Shown here in pieces: positions 8,899-17,548 of a stretch of 64,000 nucleotides of DNA. Below the pieces are notes generated by a model, which saw nothing but the letters and a program-made list of their open reading frames with translations, did no database searches and was not told the DNA's origin. This DNA is from Malaciobacter marinus (GTDB taxonomy: Bacteria; Campylobacterota; Campylobacteria; Campylobacterales; Arcobacteraceae). The position numbers and the translations under genes are program-made. The first letter of the stretch is position 1; the number at the start of each line of letters is the position of its first letter. Location: positions 2,666,001-2,730,000 of the forward strand of contig NZ_CP032101.1 of the NCBI RefSeq assembly GCF_003544855.1, in the 5' to 3' direction.

Positions 8899-11343
8899 TT
8901 AAATAATCTCTGGTTTTGAAAATACTGTTACTGGAGGGATTTTTCCTGTATATTTTTCAAAAGTAACCAAAGTCGTATGTGCAATATTACCTTGCGCTAA
9001 TCTTGAAGTACCTTTATCTAAAGTTAATACATTTACATCACCATGAACACAAATAGTACCTAAACCTTCTATATACTTTGGATCATACCAAGCACCCTCA
9101 AAAATTAATACTGTTTTTTCTCGAATATCTTTTGTAATTATTGCTCCTGCTAATATTTTACCTCTTTTACTAGAAACTAAAACAATATCACCATCTTTTA
9201 TGCCTTTTTTCTTAGCATCTTTTGGATGAATATAAATAGGTTCTCTACCTTTAATTTCATAAACATTTCTCAATATTGTATTATTAAGTTGAGAATGAAG
9301 TCTAAATTTTGGGTGAGGAGATACTAAATGATAAGGATAATCTTTAGTACTATTTCCTAAATATTCTGCTGGTTCATACCAAGCAGGATGTCCTAAACAA
9401 TCATCATATTTGTATGATGCAATTTTTCTAGAGAATATTTCTATTCTTCCTGAAGGTGTACCTAAAGGGTTTTCTAAAGGATCTTCAATAAAATCTTCCA
9501 TATAATTAAAAGTATCTGCTTGAGATGTTTTTTCTTTAAATTCTACATAACCTTTTTCCCAGAATTCTTCAAATGATGGAAGTTTGATATTTCTTGCTTT
9601 TGCTTGTCTTATAGAACTTTCATAAAAATGTTTTACCCAACCTAATTGATCTCTTCCTTCAGTAAACTCTTTTTCTCTACCAAATTTTTTACAAATATCT
9701 CTAAAAATATCATAATCACTTTTAGATTCTTCAATTGGTTCTATTCCTTTTTTAATTGCAACAATTCCAGCCCCACTTTTACTTCCAATTGCTACAATAT
9801 CATCTCTTTCAATTTCTGTTGTAGCAGGAAGAATTATATCAGCCATTCTAGAACTTGCTGTCCAATATGGGTCTTGATTAATTATTACTTCAGGTTTTTG
9901 CCAAGCTTTTACCATTTTATTTCTATCTTGTTGATGATGCATTGGATTTCCACCTGCCCAATAAACTAATTTGATATCAGCAAATTCAACTTCTTCTCCA
10001 TTAAACTCAATCTTTTTCCCTGGATTTAATAGCATATCTGAAACTTTTGCAACAGGTATAGCTTTAGTAGAAAATGAAGTATTATAAGAACCAGTACCTA
10101 ATGACTTAGCTTTTCCAGCTGTAATACCTGGAACACCTGGTGAGTTATATAAAGTTGCTCCATTATTAGAATATTGATATGATGAACCAAATCCTCCTCC
10201 ATCTTTACCAAGTTGTCCTAACATTGCAGCTAAAGTATAAACAATCCAATGTGTTTGTTCCCCATGATCACCTCTTTGAAGTGCCCAACCAATCATTAAC
10301 ATTGTTCTTCCATTAACCATTGTTTCTGCAAGATTTATTATCTCATCTTCTTTTATACCAGTTATTTTAGATGCCCATTTAGGAGTTTTATCTATATTAT
10401 CTTTTTTCCCTACTATATATTCACTAAACTGATCAAAACCTACAGTATATCTTTTTAGAAAGGTTTTATCATGTAAATTATTTTTATATAAGTAGTTTGC
10501 AATACCAATAAATAAAGCAACATCAGTATTTGGAATAATTTGAATATTTTGTGCATTAAAATATTTTGAAGTATCTGTAATTTGTGGATCGATTGAAATA
10601 ATATTCATTTTTCTTTTTTTAGAAGCTTCTTTAATTTTTTCATATTTTAAATAAGCTTTATGTGCAGGAGCATTCCAATCAATTGCATTTGTATTAACCA
10701 TATCATTACCAATTAAGATAATATTATCAGTATGTTTTGCAACTAAATCTAAAGAAGTATGTCTGTGGTGGTGATTTGTTCCAATAACATAAGGTGCAAT
10801 TACATTAACAGCCCCAGTTGAATATGTTCCTTTTGAATCGACAAAGTTTACTCCACAAGTATTTAGCATTCTTTTAAGAAGTGTTTGAGGGTTATTTAAT
10901 TTCCCAACTCCAAACCAACCATAACTTCCTGCATAAATTGAATCTTTTCCATAATCTTTTTGAACTCGTAATAACTCTTCGTAAACAATTTGATTTGCTT
11001 CTTCCCATGAAACTCTTACAAATCTTTCTTTACCTCTTTTTGTCGTATCACTTTTATGTCTATTTTTTAAAAAACCTTCTCTTATATATGGATACTCAAC
11101 TCTTGTTTGATTATATGTTCTACTTTTTAATGCTTTTTCCATAATTGAAGGTTGTGCGTCTACATCTAAAGGTTTACTATCTGTAATTACACCATTTCTT
11201 ATAGTAACTAAACTAGTTCCCCAATGTGTAGCAGTTACAACTTTTTTACTTTTCTCAAGTAAAGACATGTTTGCTCCCATTAGTGGAGCTGAAAGTCCTA
11301 AAATACCAGTAGTTTTAATAAAATTTCTTCTTGAAGTTTTCAT
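8899..11343 (-). CDS. torA: TMAO/DMSO reductase-type molybdopterin oxidoreductase, Tat-exported
   Basis: Periplasmic molybdoenzyme of the TorA/DorA/BisC branch, 814 aa, using TMAO, DMSO or a related N- or S-oxide as terminal electron acceptor. A Tat signal is present (SRRNFIK at residues 4-10, then a hydrophobic stretch). There is no N-terminal 4Fe-4S Cys motif, as expected for this branch. GSYGWFGVGKLNNPQ (about 139-153) and the GTYSTGA segment with the presumed Mo-ligand Ser at about 175 match the family, as does the C-terminal dinucleotide-binding region (HSQLNNTILRNVYEIKGREP). It starts one base after the cytochrome c gene ends, so the two form one unit, the order known for Cj0265c-Cj0264c in Campylobacter jejuni. 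The substrate is inferred from family; the symbol is by similarity. Confidence 0.88.
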   Translation of the reverse strand: MKTSRRNFIKTTGILGLSAPLMGANMSLLEKSKKVVTATHWGTSLVTIRNGVITDSKPLDVDAQPSIMEKALKSRTYNQTRVEYPYIREGFLKNRHKSDTTKRGKERFVRVSWEEANQIVYEELLRVQKDYGKDSIYAGSYGWFGVGKLNNPQTLLKRMLNTCGVNFVDSKGTYSTGAVNVIAPYVIGTNHHHRHTSLDLVAKHTDNIILIGNDMVNTNAIDWNAPAHKAYLKYEKIKEASKKRKMNIISIDPQITDTSKYFNAQNIQIIPNTDVALFIGIANYLYKNNLHDKTFLKRYTVGFDQFSEYIVGKKDNIDKTPKWASKITGIKEDEIINLAETMVNGRTMLMIGWALQRGDHGEQTHWIVYTLAAMLGQLGKDGGGFGSSYQYSNNGATLYNSPGVPGITAGKAKSLGTGSYNTSFSTKAIPVAKVSDMLLNPGKKIEFNGEEVEFADIKLVYWAGGNPMHHQQDRNKMVKAWQKPEVIINQDPYWTASSRMADIILPATTEIERDDIVAIGSKSGAGIVAIKKGIEPIEESKSDYDIFRDICKKFGREKEFTEGRDQLGWVKHFYESSIRQAKARNIKLPSFEEFWEKGYVEFKEKTSQADTFNYMEDFIEDPLENPLGTPSGRIEIFSRKIASYKYDDCLGHPAWYEPAEYLGNSTKDYPYHLVSPHPKFRLHSQLNNTILRNVYEIKGREPIYIHPKDAKKKGIKDGDIVLVSSKRGKILAGAIITKDIREKTVLIFEGAWYDPKYIEGLGTICVHGDVNVLTLDKGTSRLAQGNIAHTTLVTFEKYTGKIPPVTVFSKPEII

Positions 11344-11344
11344 C

Positions 11345-11902
11345 TTATTTCCCCTTTAATGATTCGTATTGAAGATAAACACTAACAGCTTTTGTTTCTT
11401 TTTTCGAAAAGCCTGCATTAGTTTTCATTGTTTTCATGATTGATGGCCATTGATTTGGTGTGTATTCGTAAGCTTCAAATGTCTTATGGCAAGAACCACA
11501 TCTTTGGTATAATTCTTCCTCTTTATTCCATAGTTCATTTTCATTAGTAACTAATGCTTTTGAGTTTTTTAGTTTAAAATCAATATCAATTTTTTTCCAT
11601 TTTACACCATAAACATCTTCTTTTGTTTCACTAACTTTCATGTTTTTTGTAAACTCATCTTCAAGACGTGCCAATTTAATTCTATCTTTGCTTGAATAAA
11701 AAATAATATATTCATTTCCATCCATTACCCAGCCAGATAAAGTAAAATCACCTTTATTCTCATTAACTTTAGCACCTTTATAAAGTACTCCTACAGGTTC
11801 ATTCTTCATAGAAAGTATTTCTAAATTTTTAGAAGCATACTCCTTTGAAAAAAGCATAGTAGGTATGGCAAATAGTATTAACACAATACCTTTCTTAAAC
11901 AT
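11345..11902 (-). CDS. Monohaem cytochrome c, electron donor to the reductase
   Basis: Exported protein of 185 aa with a signal peptide (residues 1-19) and one haem-binding site CGSCH (about 135-139) in a C-terminal domain; a Met-rich stretch (SIMKTMKT, about 153-160) could supply the distal ligand. The N-terminal domain of about 100 residues has no haem motif and resembles the C-terminal region of TorC-type proteins. A ribosome site AAGGAGTGAGAA precedes the ATG. It is the first gene of a two-gene unit with the molybdoenzyme, one base apart. In C. jejuni the equivalent protein (Cj0265c) is needed for TMAO/DMSO reduction; the same role is inferred here. Confidence 0.82.
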   Translation of the reverse strand: MFKKGIVLILFAIPTMLFSKEYASKNLEILSMKNEPVGVLYKGAKVNENKGDFTLSGWVMDGNEYIIFYSSKDRIKLARLEDEFTKNMKVSETKEDVYGVKWKKIDIDFKLKNSKALVTNENELWNKEEELYQRCGSCHKTFEAYEYTPNQWPSIMKTMKTNAGFSKKETKAVSVYLQYESLKGK

Positions 11903-12121
11903 TTCTCACTCCTTTTTTGTGATAAAAAATGTTAACAAAAAAAGCTAGGATAAAAATTGGAAAACTTGTAAATTTAAATTTTTACTTAAATTTAATATAT
12001 AAAACTGAGAATTATAGTAAAATTTAAAATTATGTAGGATTAGGGAAGATATGTATATAAAATAATAATTTATTTTTTGATTTAATTGTAAAAAGTATTT
12101 TGGGATTTTTATTGAAATTAG

Positions 12122-12197
12122 TGGAGGAGGTAGCCGGACTCGAACCGACGCATACAGGATTTGCAATCCCGGGCATTACCAACTTTGCTATACCTCC
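12122..12197 (-). tRNA. tRNA-Cys (GCA)
   Basis: Cloverleaf on the minus strand: acceptor GGAGGTA pairs with TACCTCC, discriminator T, CCA encoded; anticodon stem CGGGA/TCCTG with loop TTGCAAA gives anticodon GCA; T-arm GGTTCGAGTCC. It lies 33 bp after the end of the EamA gene and may be read from that transcript. Confidence 0.95.
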
Positions 12198-12230
12198 AAA
12201 AAAGTGGAATAGAATTATAGCAAAGATTTC

Positions 12231-13151
12231 TTAATTTTGATTTAAATTTTGGGCTTTATTTGCCTTTCTTTCGTGTCTTACTAAATATATTCCAGCAAAA
12301 ATTACAATCATTGCTCCTAGAACTGTAAACCTATCAGGAATTTCATTAAACATCAGCCATCCTAAAATAGTAGCACTTATTATTTCTAAGTATTGAAATG
12401 ATGCAAGTGTTGAAGCTTTTGCATGAAAAAATGCACTTGAAACAAGAAGTTGTACTATTGTTGTTCCTATACCTAAAATTAGTAAAATCCACCAAATTGA
12501 ACTATCAATTTTATGAAAACTAAAAACTTCAATATTAAAGCTCTCACCAAATAATATTACAATTGATAAGAAAAAAGTAGCTACAACACCTACCCAAAAC
12601 TGTAAACTAATACTATTTCCTAAATTTGAAGCCATTCTAATAGACATTAGATACAAAGCATAACATATAGCAGAAGCAATAGGTAAAAATGAAGCTATCC
12701 CATATAAAGCAAAATTTGGTCTTATAATTATAAAAGTTCCAACTAGACCTATTAATACAGCAATTATATGATTATAAAAGATTTTCTCTTTTAAAAATAT
12801 TACTGATAAAATTGTAAGTACCATTGGTTCAATAAAAAATAAAGCTATATTATTTGCTAAGGGCAAATATCTAAGCCCCCAAAAAAGAAGTATTATAGTT
12901 AGTGAAACAAAAAGCCCTAAGAAAATATAAGAAAGTCTAAATTTTTCAATTTTTTGTTTTATAAAAAGGCTAATTAAAAAAATAAATACTACTTGCATAA
13001 AAAATCTAATCCATGCAATTTGAGTTGGGCTAAGTGATGTTGATAAGTATTTTGCGATTGCATCCGTAAAAGGAAGAAGCAAAACAGCTAATAGCATAAA
13101 TAACATACCTTTATTTACACTTTTTGATTGTTGTAATATATCTGTTTTCAT
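12231..13151 (-). CDS. EamA/DMT superfamily permease
   Basis: Inner-membrane protein of 306 aa with about ten predicted membrane helices arranged as two EamA repeats (about residues 13-143 and 153-292). Motifs typical of the drug/metabolite transporter superfamily are LSPTQIAWIRFFMQ in repeat 1 and ATILGWLMFNEIPD in repeat 2. Family members export amino acids or other small metabolites; the substrate cannot be inferred. The ATG at 13151 has no purine-rich ribosome site but sits seven bases after a perfect TATAAT, suggesting a leaderless transcript. It lies between tRNA genes. Confidence 0.85.
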   Translation of the reverse strand: MKTDILQQSKSVNKGMLFMLLAVLLLPFTDAIAKYLSTSLSPTQIAWIRFFMQVVFIFLISLFIKQKIEKFRLSYIFLGLFVSLTIILLFWGLRYLPLANNIALFFIEPMVLTILSVIFLKEKIFYNHIIAVLIGLVGTFIIIRPNFALYGIASFLPIASAICYALYLMSIRMASNLGNSISLQFWVGVVATFFLSIVILFGESFNIEVFSFHKIDSSIWWILLILGIGTTIVQLLVSSAFFHAKASTLASFQYLEIISATILGWLMFNEIPDRFTVLGAMIVIFAGIYLVRHERKANKAQNLNQN

Positions 13152-13158
13152 GAGGTGT

Positions 13159-13164
13159 ATTATA
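13159..13164 (-). promoter_or_regulatory. -10 element of the EamA gene, likely leaderless
   Basis: Perfect TATAAT on the minus strand, with seven bases (acacctc) between it and the ATG. Transcription would start at or within a base or two of the start codon. Confidence 0.45.
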
Positions 13165-13244
13165 ATTAAAGTAGCTTATTTTAAAATCAAAGTATAAATA
13201 ATATTTTATAAAGTAAAAAAAGGGGAGATCTTAAGTAATAAAAG

Positions 13245-13333
13245 TGGCAGAGAGTGGGGGATTCGAACCCCCGGAGGCGTTAACCTCGCCGGTTTTCAAA
13301 ACCGGTACATTCGACCAACTCTGTCAACTCTCT
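13245..13333 (-). tRNA. tRNA-Ser (TGA)
   Basis: Class II tRNA of 89 bases: acceptor AGAGAGT pairs with ACTCTCT, discriminator G, CCA encoded. Anticodon stem CCGGT/ACCGG with loop TTTGAAA gives anticodon TGA. The long variable arm (CGAGGTTAACGCCTC) and T-loop GGTTCGAATCC fit Ser. It lies 12 bp after tRNA-Leu on the same strand. Confidence 0.95.
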
Positions 13334-13345
13334 ACACTATTATAA

Positions 13346-13432
13346 TGGTGCGAATGGTGAGAATCGAACTCACACTCCGAAACCGGAATGGGATTTTAAG
13401 TCCCACGCGTCTACCTATTCCGCCACACTCGC
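13346..13432 (-). tRNA. tRNA-Leu (TAA)
   Basis: Class II tRNA of 87 bases: acceptor GCGAGTG pairs with CATTCGC, discriminator A, CCA encoded. Anticodon stem GGGA/TCCC with loop CTTAAAA gives anticodon TAA. A variable arm and T-loop GTTCGATTC are present. It is the first gene of a Leu-Ser tRNA unit. Confidence 0.95.
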
Positions 13433-13490
13433 ACATTTTAAACTTAAGTTTTAACATCTTTAAAAGTTGTTATTCTTAAATTGGACTGGA

Positions 13491-13519
13491 ATTATAATAG
13501 AAAATTTTTTATTTGTCAA
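13491..13519 (-). promoter_or_regulatory. Consensus sigma-70 promoter of the tRNA-Leu/tRNA-Ser unit
   Basis: On the minus strand, TTGACA (13519-13514) and TATAAT (13496-13491) are separated by exactly 17 bases, with the tRNA-Leu 5' end about 52 bases further on. Both hexamers are perfect, unusual for Campylobacterota promoters but common upstream of stable RNA genes. Confidence 0.8.
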
Positions 13520-13632
13520 GAGTTTTTTTAAAAAAATTAAAAAATTTCTTTTTTTTTATATTTTATCTAAATAAAACACCAAAATTAGTATAATCTCAAT
13601 TATAATAATTATAGTTACACTAAAGGATAAAT

Positions 13633-15321
13633 ATGAGAAGTGATGAAGTAAAAAAAGGATTTGAGAGAACTCCCCACAGATCACTATTAAGAGCTACAGG
13701 ATTAAAAGATGAAGATTTTGATAAACCATTTATTGGAGTTGCAAACTCATTTATTGAGATAATTCCAGGACATTTCTTTTTAAATAAAGTAGCAGAAATT
13801 ATAAAAAAAGAGATTAGAGCAAATGGCTGCATACCATTTGAATTTAATACAATTGGTGTTGATGATGGTATAGCAATGGGACATGATGGTATGCTATTTT
13901 CACTTCCATCAAGAGAATTAATTGCAAACTCAATTGAAACAGTTATGAATGCACACAAACTTGATGCAATGATTGCAATTCCAAACTGTGATAAGATTGT
14001 ACCAGGTATGATTATGGGTGCATTAAGAGTTGATGTTCCTACTGTATTTGTTTCTGGTGGTCCTATGGCAAAAGGTTACACAAAAGATGGAAACCCTATT
14101 GATTTAGCAACAGCATTTGAAGCAGTTGGTAAATATGAAAAAGGGGATATGAACGAGGAAGAGTTAAAAGATATTGAGTGCAATGCATGTCCAAGTGGTG
14201 GTTCATGTTCAGGTATGTTTACAGCTAACTCTATGAATACACTTATGGAAGCTATGGGTATTGCCTTACCTGGAAATGGAACTATTTTAGCTTTAACACC
14301 TCAAAGAGAAGAGCTGTATAAAAAAGCAGCAAGAAGAATTTGTGAAATAGCAAAAGATAAACAAAAAACAGAAAAATTTAAATTAAAAAATATTTTAAAT
14401 GAAAATGCTGTTAAAAATGCCTTTGCAGTTGATATGGCAATGGGTGGAAGTTCAAATACAGTTTTACACATGCTAGCAATTGCAAAAGAAGCAGATGTTA
14501 ATTTCAATCTTGAAAATATCAATGAAATTTCAAAAAGAGTTTCTCATATTGCAAAAATTTCTCCATCTTTAAGTACTGTTCATATGGAAGATATAAACAA
14601 AGCTGGTGGAGTAAATGCTGTTATGAAAGAGATGAGTAAAAGAGGTGACAATATCTTACTTGATAATCTTACAATCACAGGAGAATCAATACTAGAAAGA
14701 ATCTCTGATGCAGATATTAAAGATACAAATATCATTCACACAATTGATAACCCTTATAGCAAAGTTGGTGGACTTGCAATTTTATATGGTAACCTTGCAA
14801 AAGAAGGAGCTGTTATTAAAACTGCTGGAATTACAGGAGATAGAGCATTAACAGGAAAGGCTGTATGTTTTGATGGACAACCTGAAGCTATAAAAGGTAT
14901 TGTTGAGGGGAAAGTAAAAGCTGGAGATGTTGTTGTTATTAGATATGAAGGGCCAAAAGGTGGTCCAGGTATGCAAGAGATGCTTGCCCCTACTTCATTA
15001 ATAATGGGAATGGGACTTGGAGATAAAGTTGCACTTATTACTGATGGTAGATTTAGTGGTGCTACAAGAGGTGCTTCAATTGGTCACGTAAGTCCAGAAG
15101 CTGCTGAGGGTGGCATGATTGGATTATTAAAAGATGGTGATGAAATTCATATTGATGTTGATAAATATATCTTAGAAGTAAACTTATCAGATGAAGAGAT
15201 AGCAAAAAGAAAAGCTGAGTTTACTCCACTTAAAAAACCTCTTAACTCAAGATGGTTAGGACAATATAGAAGTTTAGTTACAAACGCAAGTTCTGGAGCA
15301 ATTTTAAAATCTGACTTATAA
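13633..15321 (+). CDS. ilvD: Dihydroxy-acid dehydratase
   Basis: Iron-sulfur enzyme, 562 aa (usual family length), converting 2,3-dihydroxy-3-methylbutanoate or -pentanoate to the 2-oxo acids in valine and isoleucine synthesis. Cluster ligands are seen in AIPNCDKI (Cys about 119) and [11 protein letters not shown] (Cys about 186 and 192); the family signature [18 protein letters not shown] lies near residue 480. ATG with AAAGGA upstream; -10-like TATAAT at 13589-13594. It is monocistronic: a strong hairpin follows the stop codon. Confidence 0.97.
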   Translation: MRSDEVKKGFERTPHRSLLRATGLKDEDFDKPFIGVANSFIEIIPGHFFLNKVAEIIKKEIRANGCIPFEFNTIGVDDGIAMGHDGMLFSLPSRELIANSIETVMNAHKLDAMIAIPNCDKIVPGMIMGALRVDVPTVFVSGGPMAKGYTKDGNPIDLATAFEAVGKYEKGDMNEEELKDIECNACPSGGSCSGMFTANSMNTLMEAMGIALPGNGTILALTPQREELYKKAARRICEIAKDKQKTEKFKLKNILNENAVKNAFAVDMAMGGSSNTVLHMLAIAKEADVNFNLENINEISKRVSHIAKISPSLSTVHMEDINKAGGVNAVMKEMSKRGDNILLDNLTITGESILERISDADIKDTNIIHTIDNPYSKVGGLAILYGNLAKEGAVIKTAGITGDRALTGKAVCFDGQPEAIKGIVEGKVKAGDVVVIRYEGPKGGPGMQEMLAPTSLIMGMGLGDKVALITDGRFSGATRGASIGHVSPEAAEGGMIGLLKDGDEIHIDVDKYILEVNLSDEEIAKRKAEFTPLKKPLNSRWLGQYRSLVTNASSGAILKSDL

Positions 15322-15326
15322 TTAAA

Positions 15327-15351
15327 AAAGAAAGGAAAACTTCCTTTCTTT
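15327..15351 (+). terminator. Terminator of ilvD
   Basis: Perfect 11-base arms AAAGAAAGGAA / TTCCTTTCTTT with loop AAC, followed by ACTTTTATT, starting six bases after the ilvD stop codon. Confidence 0.85.
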
Positions 15352-15441
15352 ACTTTTATTAACTCTTTGTTAACCTTTGATTGTAAATTAGTTTACACTA
15401 AAAGCTTATACTTTTACAATAAAATAAAAAAAGGAACAAAT

Positions 15442-16857
15442 ATGAAATCAAAACTATTTATAATTTCAACACTAATAGCTACTAATATATTTGCAAACTC
15501 TATTGATTTTAATATGGCTCAAAAAGATACTAAAAGAGTATCTCCTACTTCATCAACAGAGTTGTTATCTTTTAATTCAAGCGTTAAAGATGCAATGAAA
15601 TCAGTAGTTAATATCTCTGCAAAAAGACATGTAAATGCAATGGAAAACTTTCCATTACAAATGTTTAATGATCCTATTTTTAAAAGATTTTTTGGTGATC
15701 AATTTGGAAATCAATTCCAACAAAGTAGAATTCAAAGATCTCTTGGTTCTGGAGTAATATTATCAAAAGATGGTTATGTTGTTACAAACAATCATGTAAT
15801 AGAAAACGCAGAAGAGATTATAGTAACAATAGGTGATGATCCTACAGAATACAATGCAAAAGTAATTGGGAAAGATGCTGATAGCGATGTTGCTGTTATT
15901 AAAATAGAGGGTAACAACTTTCAACCAATAAAAATAGGCTACTCAAATAATCTAAAAATTGGTGATATAATTTTTGCTTTGGGTAATCCTTTTGGAATTG
16001 GAAGTACTGTAACTCAAGGTATAATCTCAGCATTAAATAAAAATAAAGTTGGAATCAATAGATATGAAAACTTTATTCAAACAGATGCTTCTATAAATCC
16101 TGGAAACTCAGGTGGGGCATTAATTGATAGCAGAGGTGCATTGATTGGTATAAATAGTGCTATTATTTCTAAAGGTGGAGGAAATGATGGTATTGGTTTT
16201 GCAATTCCTGTTGCAATGGTAAAAGATGTAGTTGAAAAACTAATAAAAGATGGAAAAGTTACAAGAGGTTACCTAGGTGTAGTTATTGGTGATTTAGATA
16301 AAAAACTAACAAGAATATATAATCACAAAAAAGGTGCATTAATTTTAGATATTTCACCTGATACACCAGCTGAAAAGTACGGATTAAAAAGAGGTGACTT
16401 AATTTATTCAATAGATAAAAAATCTGTAAAAGACAGAGCTGATTTACAAAATATAATTGCATCTTTTAAGCCAAATCAAAAAATAACTTTACAAATAGAA
16501 AGAGACAAGAAAAACTATACATTTAATATTGTTTTAGGAAATAGAGATGGGCTTATAGTATCAACTGCAAACAATGGTAAGTTCTTAGGTGGATTAAGAT
16601 TAGCAGAACTTGATACAAATATGATGGCAAAATTTAGAATCAACAGAAATATAAAAGGTGTACTAATCACAGAAGTTGAACCAAAATCAAGAGCTGAAAA
16701 AGTTGGTTTTCAACCAGGTGATGTAATTGTTCAAATAGAAGATATGGAAATTGAATCTTTTGTAAACATGCAACAAGCAATCAGAAAGTATAATAATAAA
16801 CATAAAAGAGTTTACGTAAATAGATACGGGCAAACTATTTTATTAGTTATAAAATAA
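15442..16857 (+). CDS. htrA: Periplasmic serine protease/chaperone of the HtrA/DegP family
   Basis: Exported protease, 471 aa from the ATG at 15442 (AAAAAGGAACAAAT upstream; an earlier in-frame start at 15367 would bury the signal peptide). Signal peptide residues 1-18. The trypsin-like domain has His about 118 (NNHVIEN), Asp about 149 (DSDVAVIKI) and Ser about 223 (NPGNSGGAL). Two PDZ domains follow (about 255-345 and 365-465). It degrades or refolds misfolded envelope proteins; in Campylobacter the secreted form also cleaves E-cadherin. The regulator and kinase genes directly downstream are ordered as htrA-cprR-cprS in C. jejuni, where htrA is linked to the CprRS regulon. Confidence 0.95.
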   Translation: MKSKLFIISTLIATNIFANSIDFNMAQKDTKRVSPTSSTELLSFNSSVKDAMKSVVNISAKRHVNAMENFPLQMFNDPIFKRFFGDQFGNQFQQSRIQRSLGSGVILSKDGYVVTNNHVIENAEEIIVTIGDDPTEYNAKVIGKDADSDVAVIKIEGNNFQPIKIGYSNNLKIGDIIFALGNPFGIGSTVTQGIISALNKNKVGINRYENFIQTDASINPGNSGGALIDSRGALIGINSAIISKGGGNDGIGFAIPVAMVKDVVEKLIKDGKVTRGYLGVVIGDLDKKLTRIYNHKKGALILDISPDTPAEKYGLKRGDLIYSIDKKSVKDRADLQNIIASFKPNQKITLQIERDKKNYTFNIVLGNRDGLIVSTANNGKFLGGLRLAELDTNMMAKFRINRNIKGVLITEVEPKSRAEKVGFQPGDVIVQIEDMEIESFVNMQQAIRKYNNKHKRVYVNRYGQTILLVIK

Positions 16858-16882
16858 AGGATATGTCATAATAAAAGTACTA

Positions 16883-17548
16883 ATGATTGAAGATGATTTA
16901 GAATTAGCTCAAATCATCAGTGATTACTTAAAATCATTTGATATTGAAGTAACAAATTTTGATAGCCCTTACCTTGGGCTATCAACACTAGAAATACAAA
17001 AAGATTTTGAACTATTAATTTTAGATTTAACACTTCCTGAAATAGATGGTCTTGAATTAATACCAAAAATCAGAAAGGTTTCTGATATTCCTATTATTAT
17101 CTCAAGTGCAAGGGATGATATACTAGATAAAGTTATGGGGCTTGAAAGAGGTGCCGATGATTATTTGCCAAAACCATATAATCCAAGAGAGCTTCAAGCA
17201 AGAATAAAAGCTATTTTGAAAAGAATCTCTACACAAAAAGAACCTGTTGAACAAACTACAAATAATACTGCATTTACGATAAAAAGTGATGATATGCAAA
17301 TTAGTTTAAAACAGCAAACACTTAGTTTAACACTAGCAGAGTTTGATATTTTAAAATTACTTATTCAAAGAAATGGTGCAGTTGTTGCAAGAGAAGATTT
17401 CATTTATGCAAGTGAACATATTGAAGATGATAGTAGTTTAAAAAATATTGATGTAATAATTTCAAGAATTAGAAATAAAATCTCTAAAATAGATGATTCT
17501 AAAACTTATATTAAAGCTGTTAGAGGAATTGGATATCAACTTATATGA
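16883..17548 (+). CDS. cprR: CprR-like OmpR-family response regulator
   Basis: Regulator of 221 aa from the ATG at 16883: receiver with MIEDD, phospho-Asp in LILDLTLPE, SSARDD and Lys in LPKPYN, then a winged helix (about 125-221) ending GIGYQL. The order htrA, this gene, kinase is that of cprR in C. jejuni, an envelope-stress and biofilm-related regulator. The annotated ATG removes part of the first receiver beta strand. The same frame continues upstream as ATA ATA AAA GTA CTA, which would supply the expected IKVL residues, and AAAGGA at 16856-16861 is well spaced for an ATA at 16868; the only nearby ATG (16863) opens a three-codon frame. The true start may therefore be non-canonical. Confidence 0.9.
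   Translation: MIEDDLELAQIISDYLKSFDIEVTNFDSPYLGLSTLEIQKDFELLILDLTLPEIDGLELIPKIRKVSDIPIIISSARDDILDKVMGLERGADDYLPKPYNPRELQARIKAILKRISTQKEPVEQTTNNTAFTIKSDDMQISLKQQTLSLTLAEFDILKLLIQRNGAVVAREDFIYASEHIEDDSSLKNIDVIISRIRNKISKIDDSKTYIKAVRGIGYQLI

Noticed and set aside
11945-12166. Minus-strand reading frame of 73 codons crossing the tRNA-Cys gene
   Set aside because: It reads through the 3' half of a clear tRNA, has no ribosome site or recognisable protein features.
13620-13958. Minus-strand frame of 112 codons over the ilvD start
   Set aside because: Antisense shadow of ilvD; no independent start signals.
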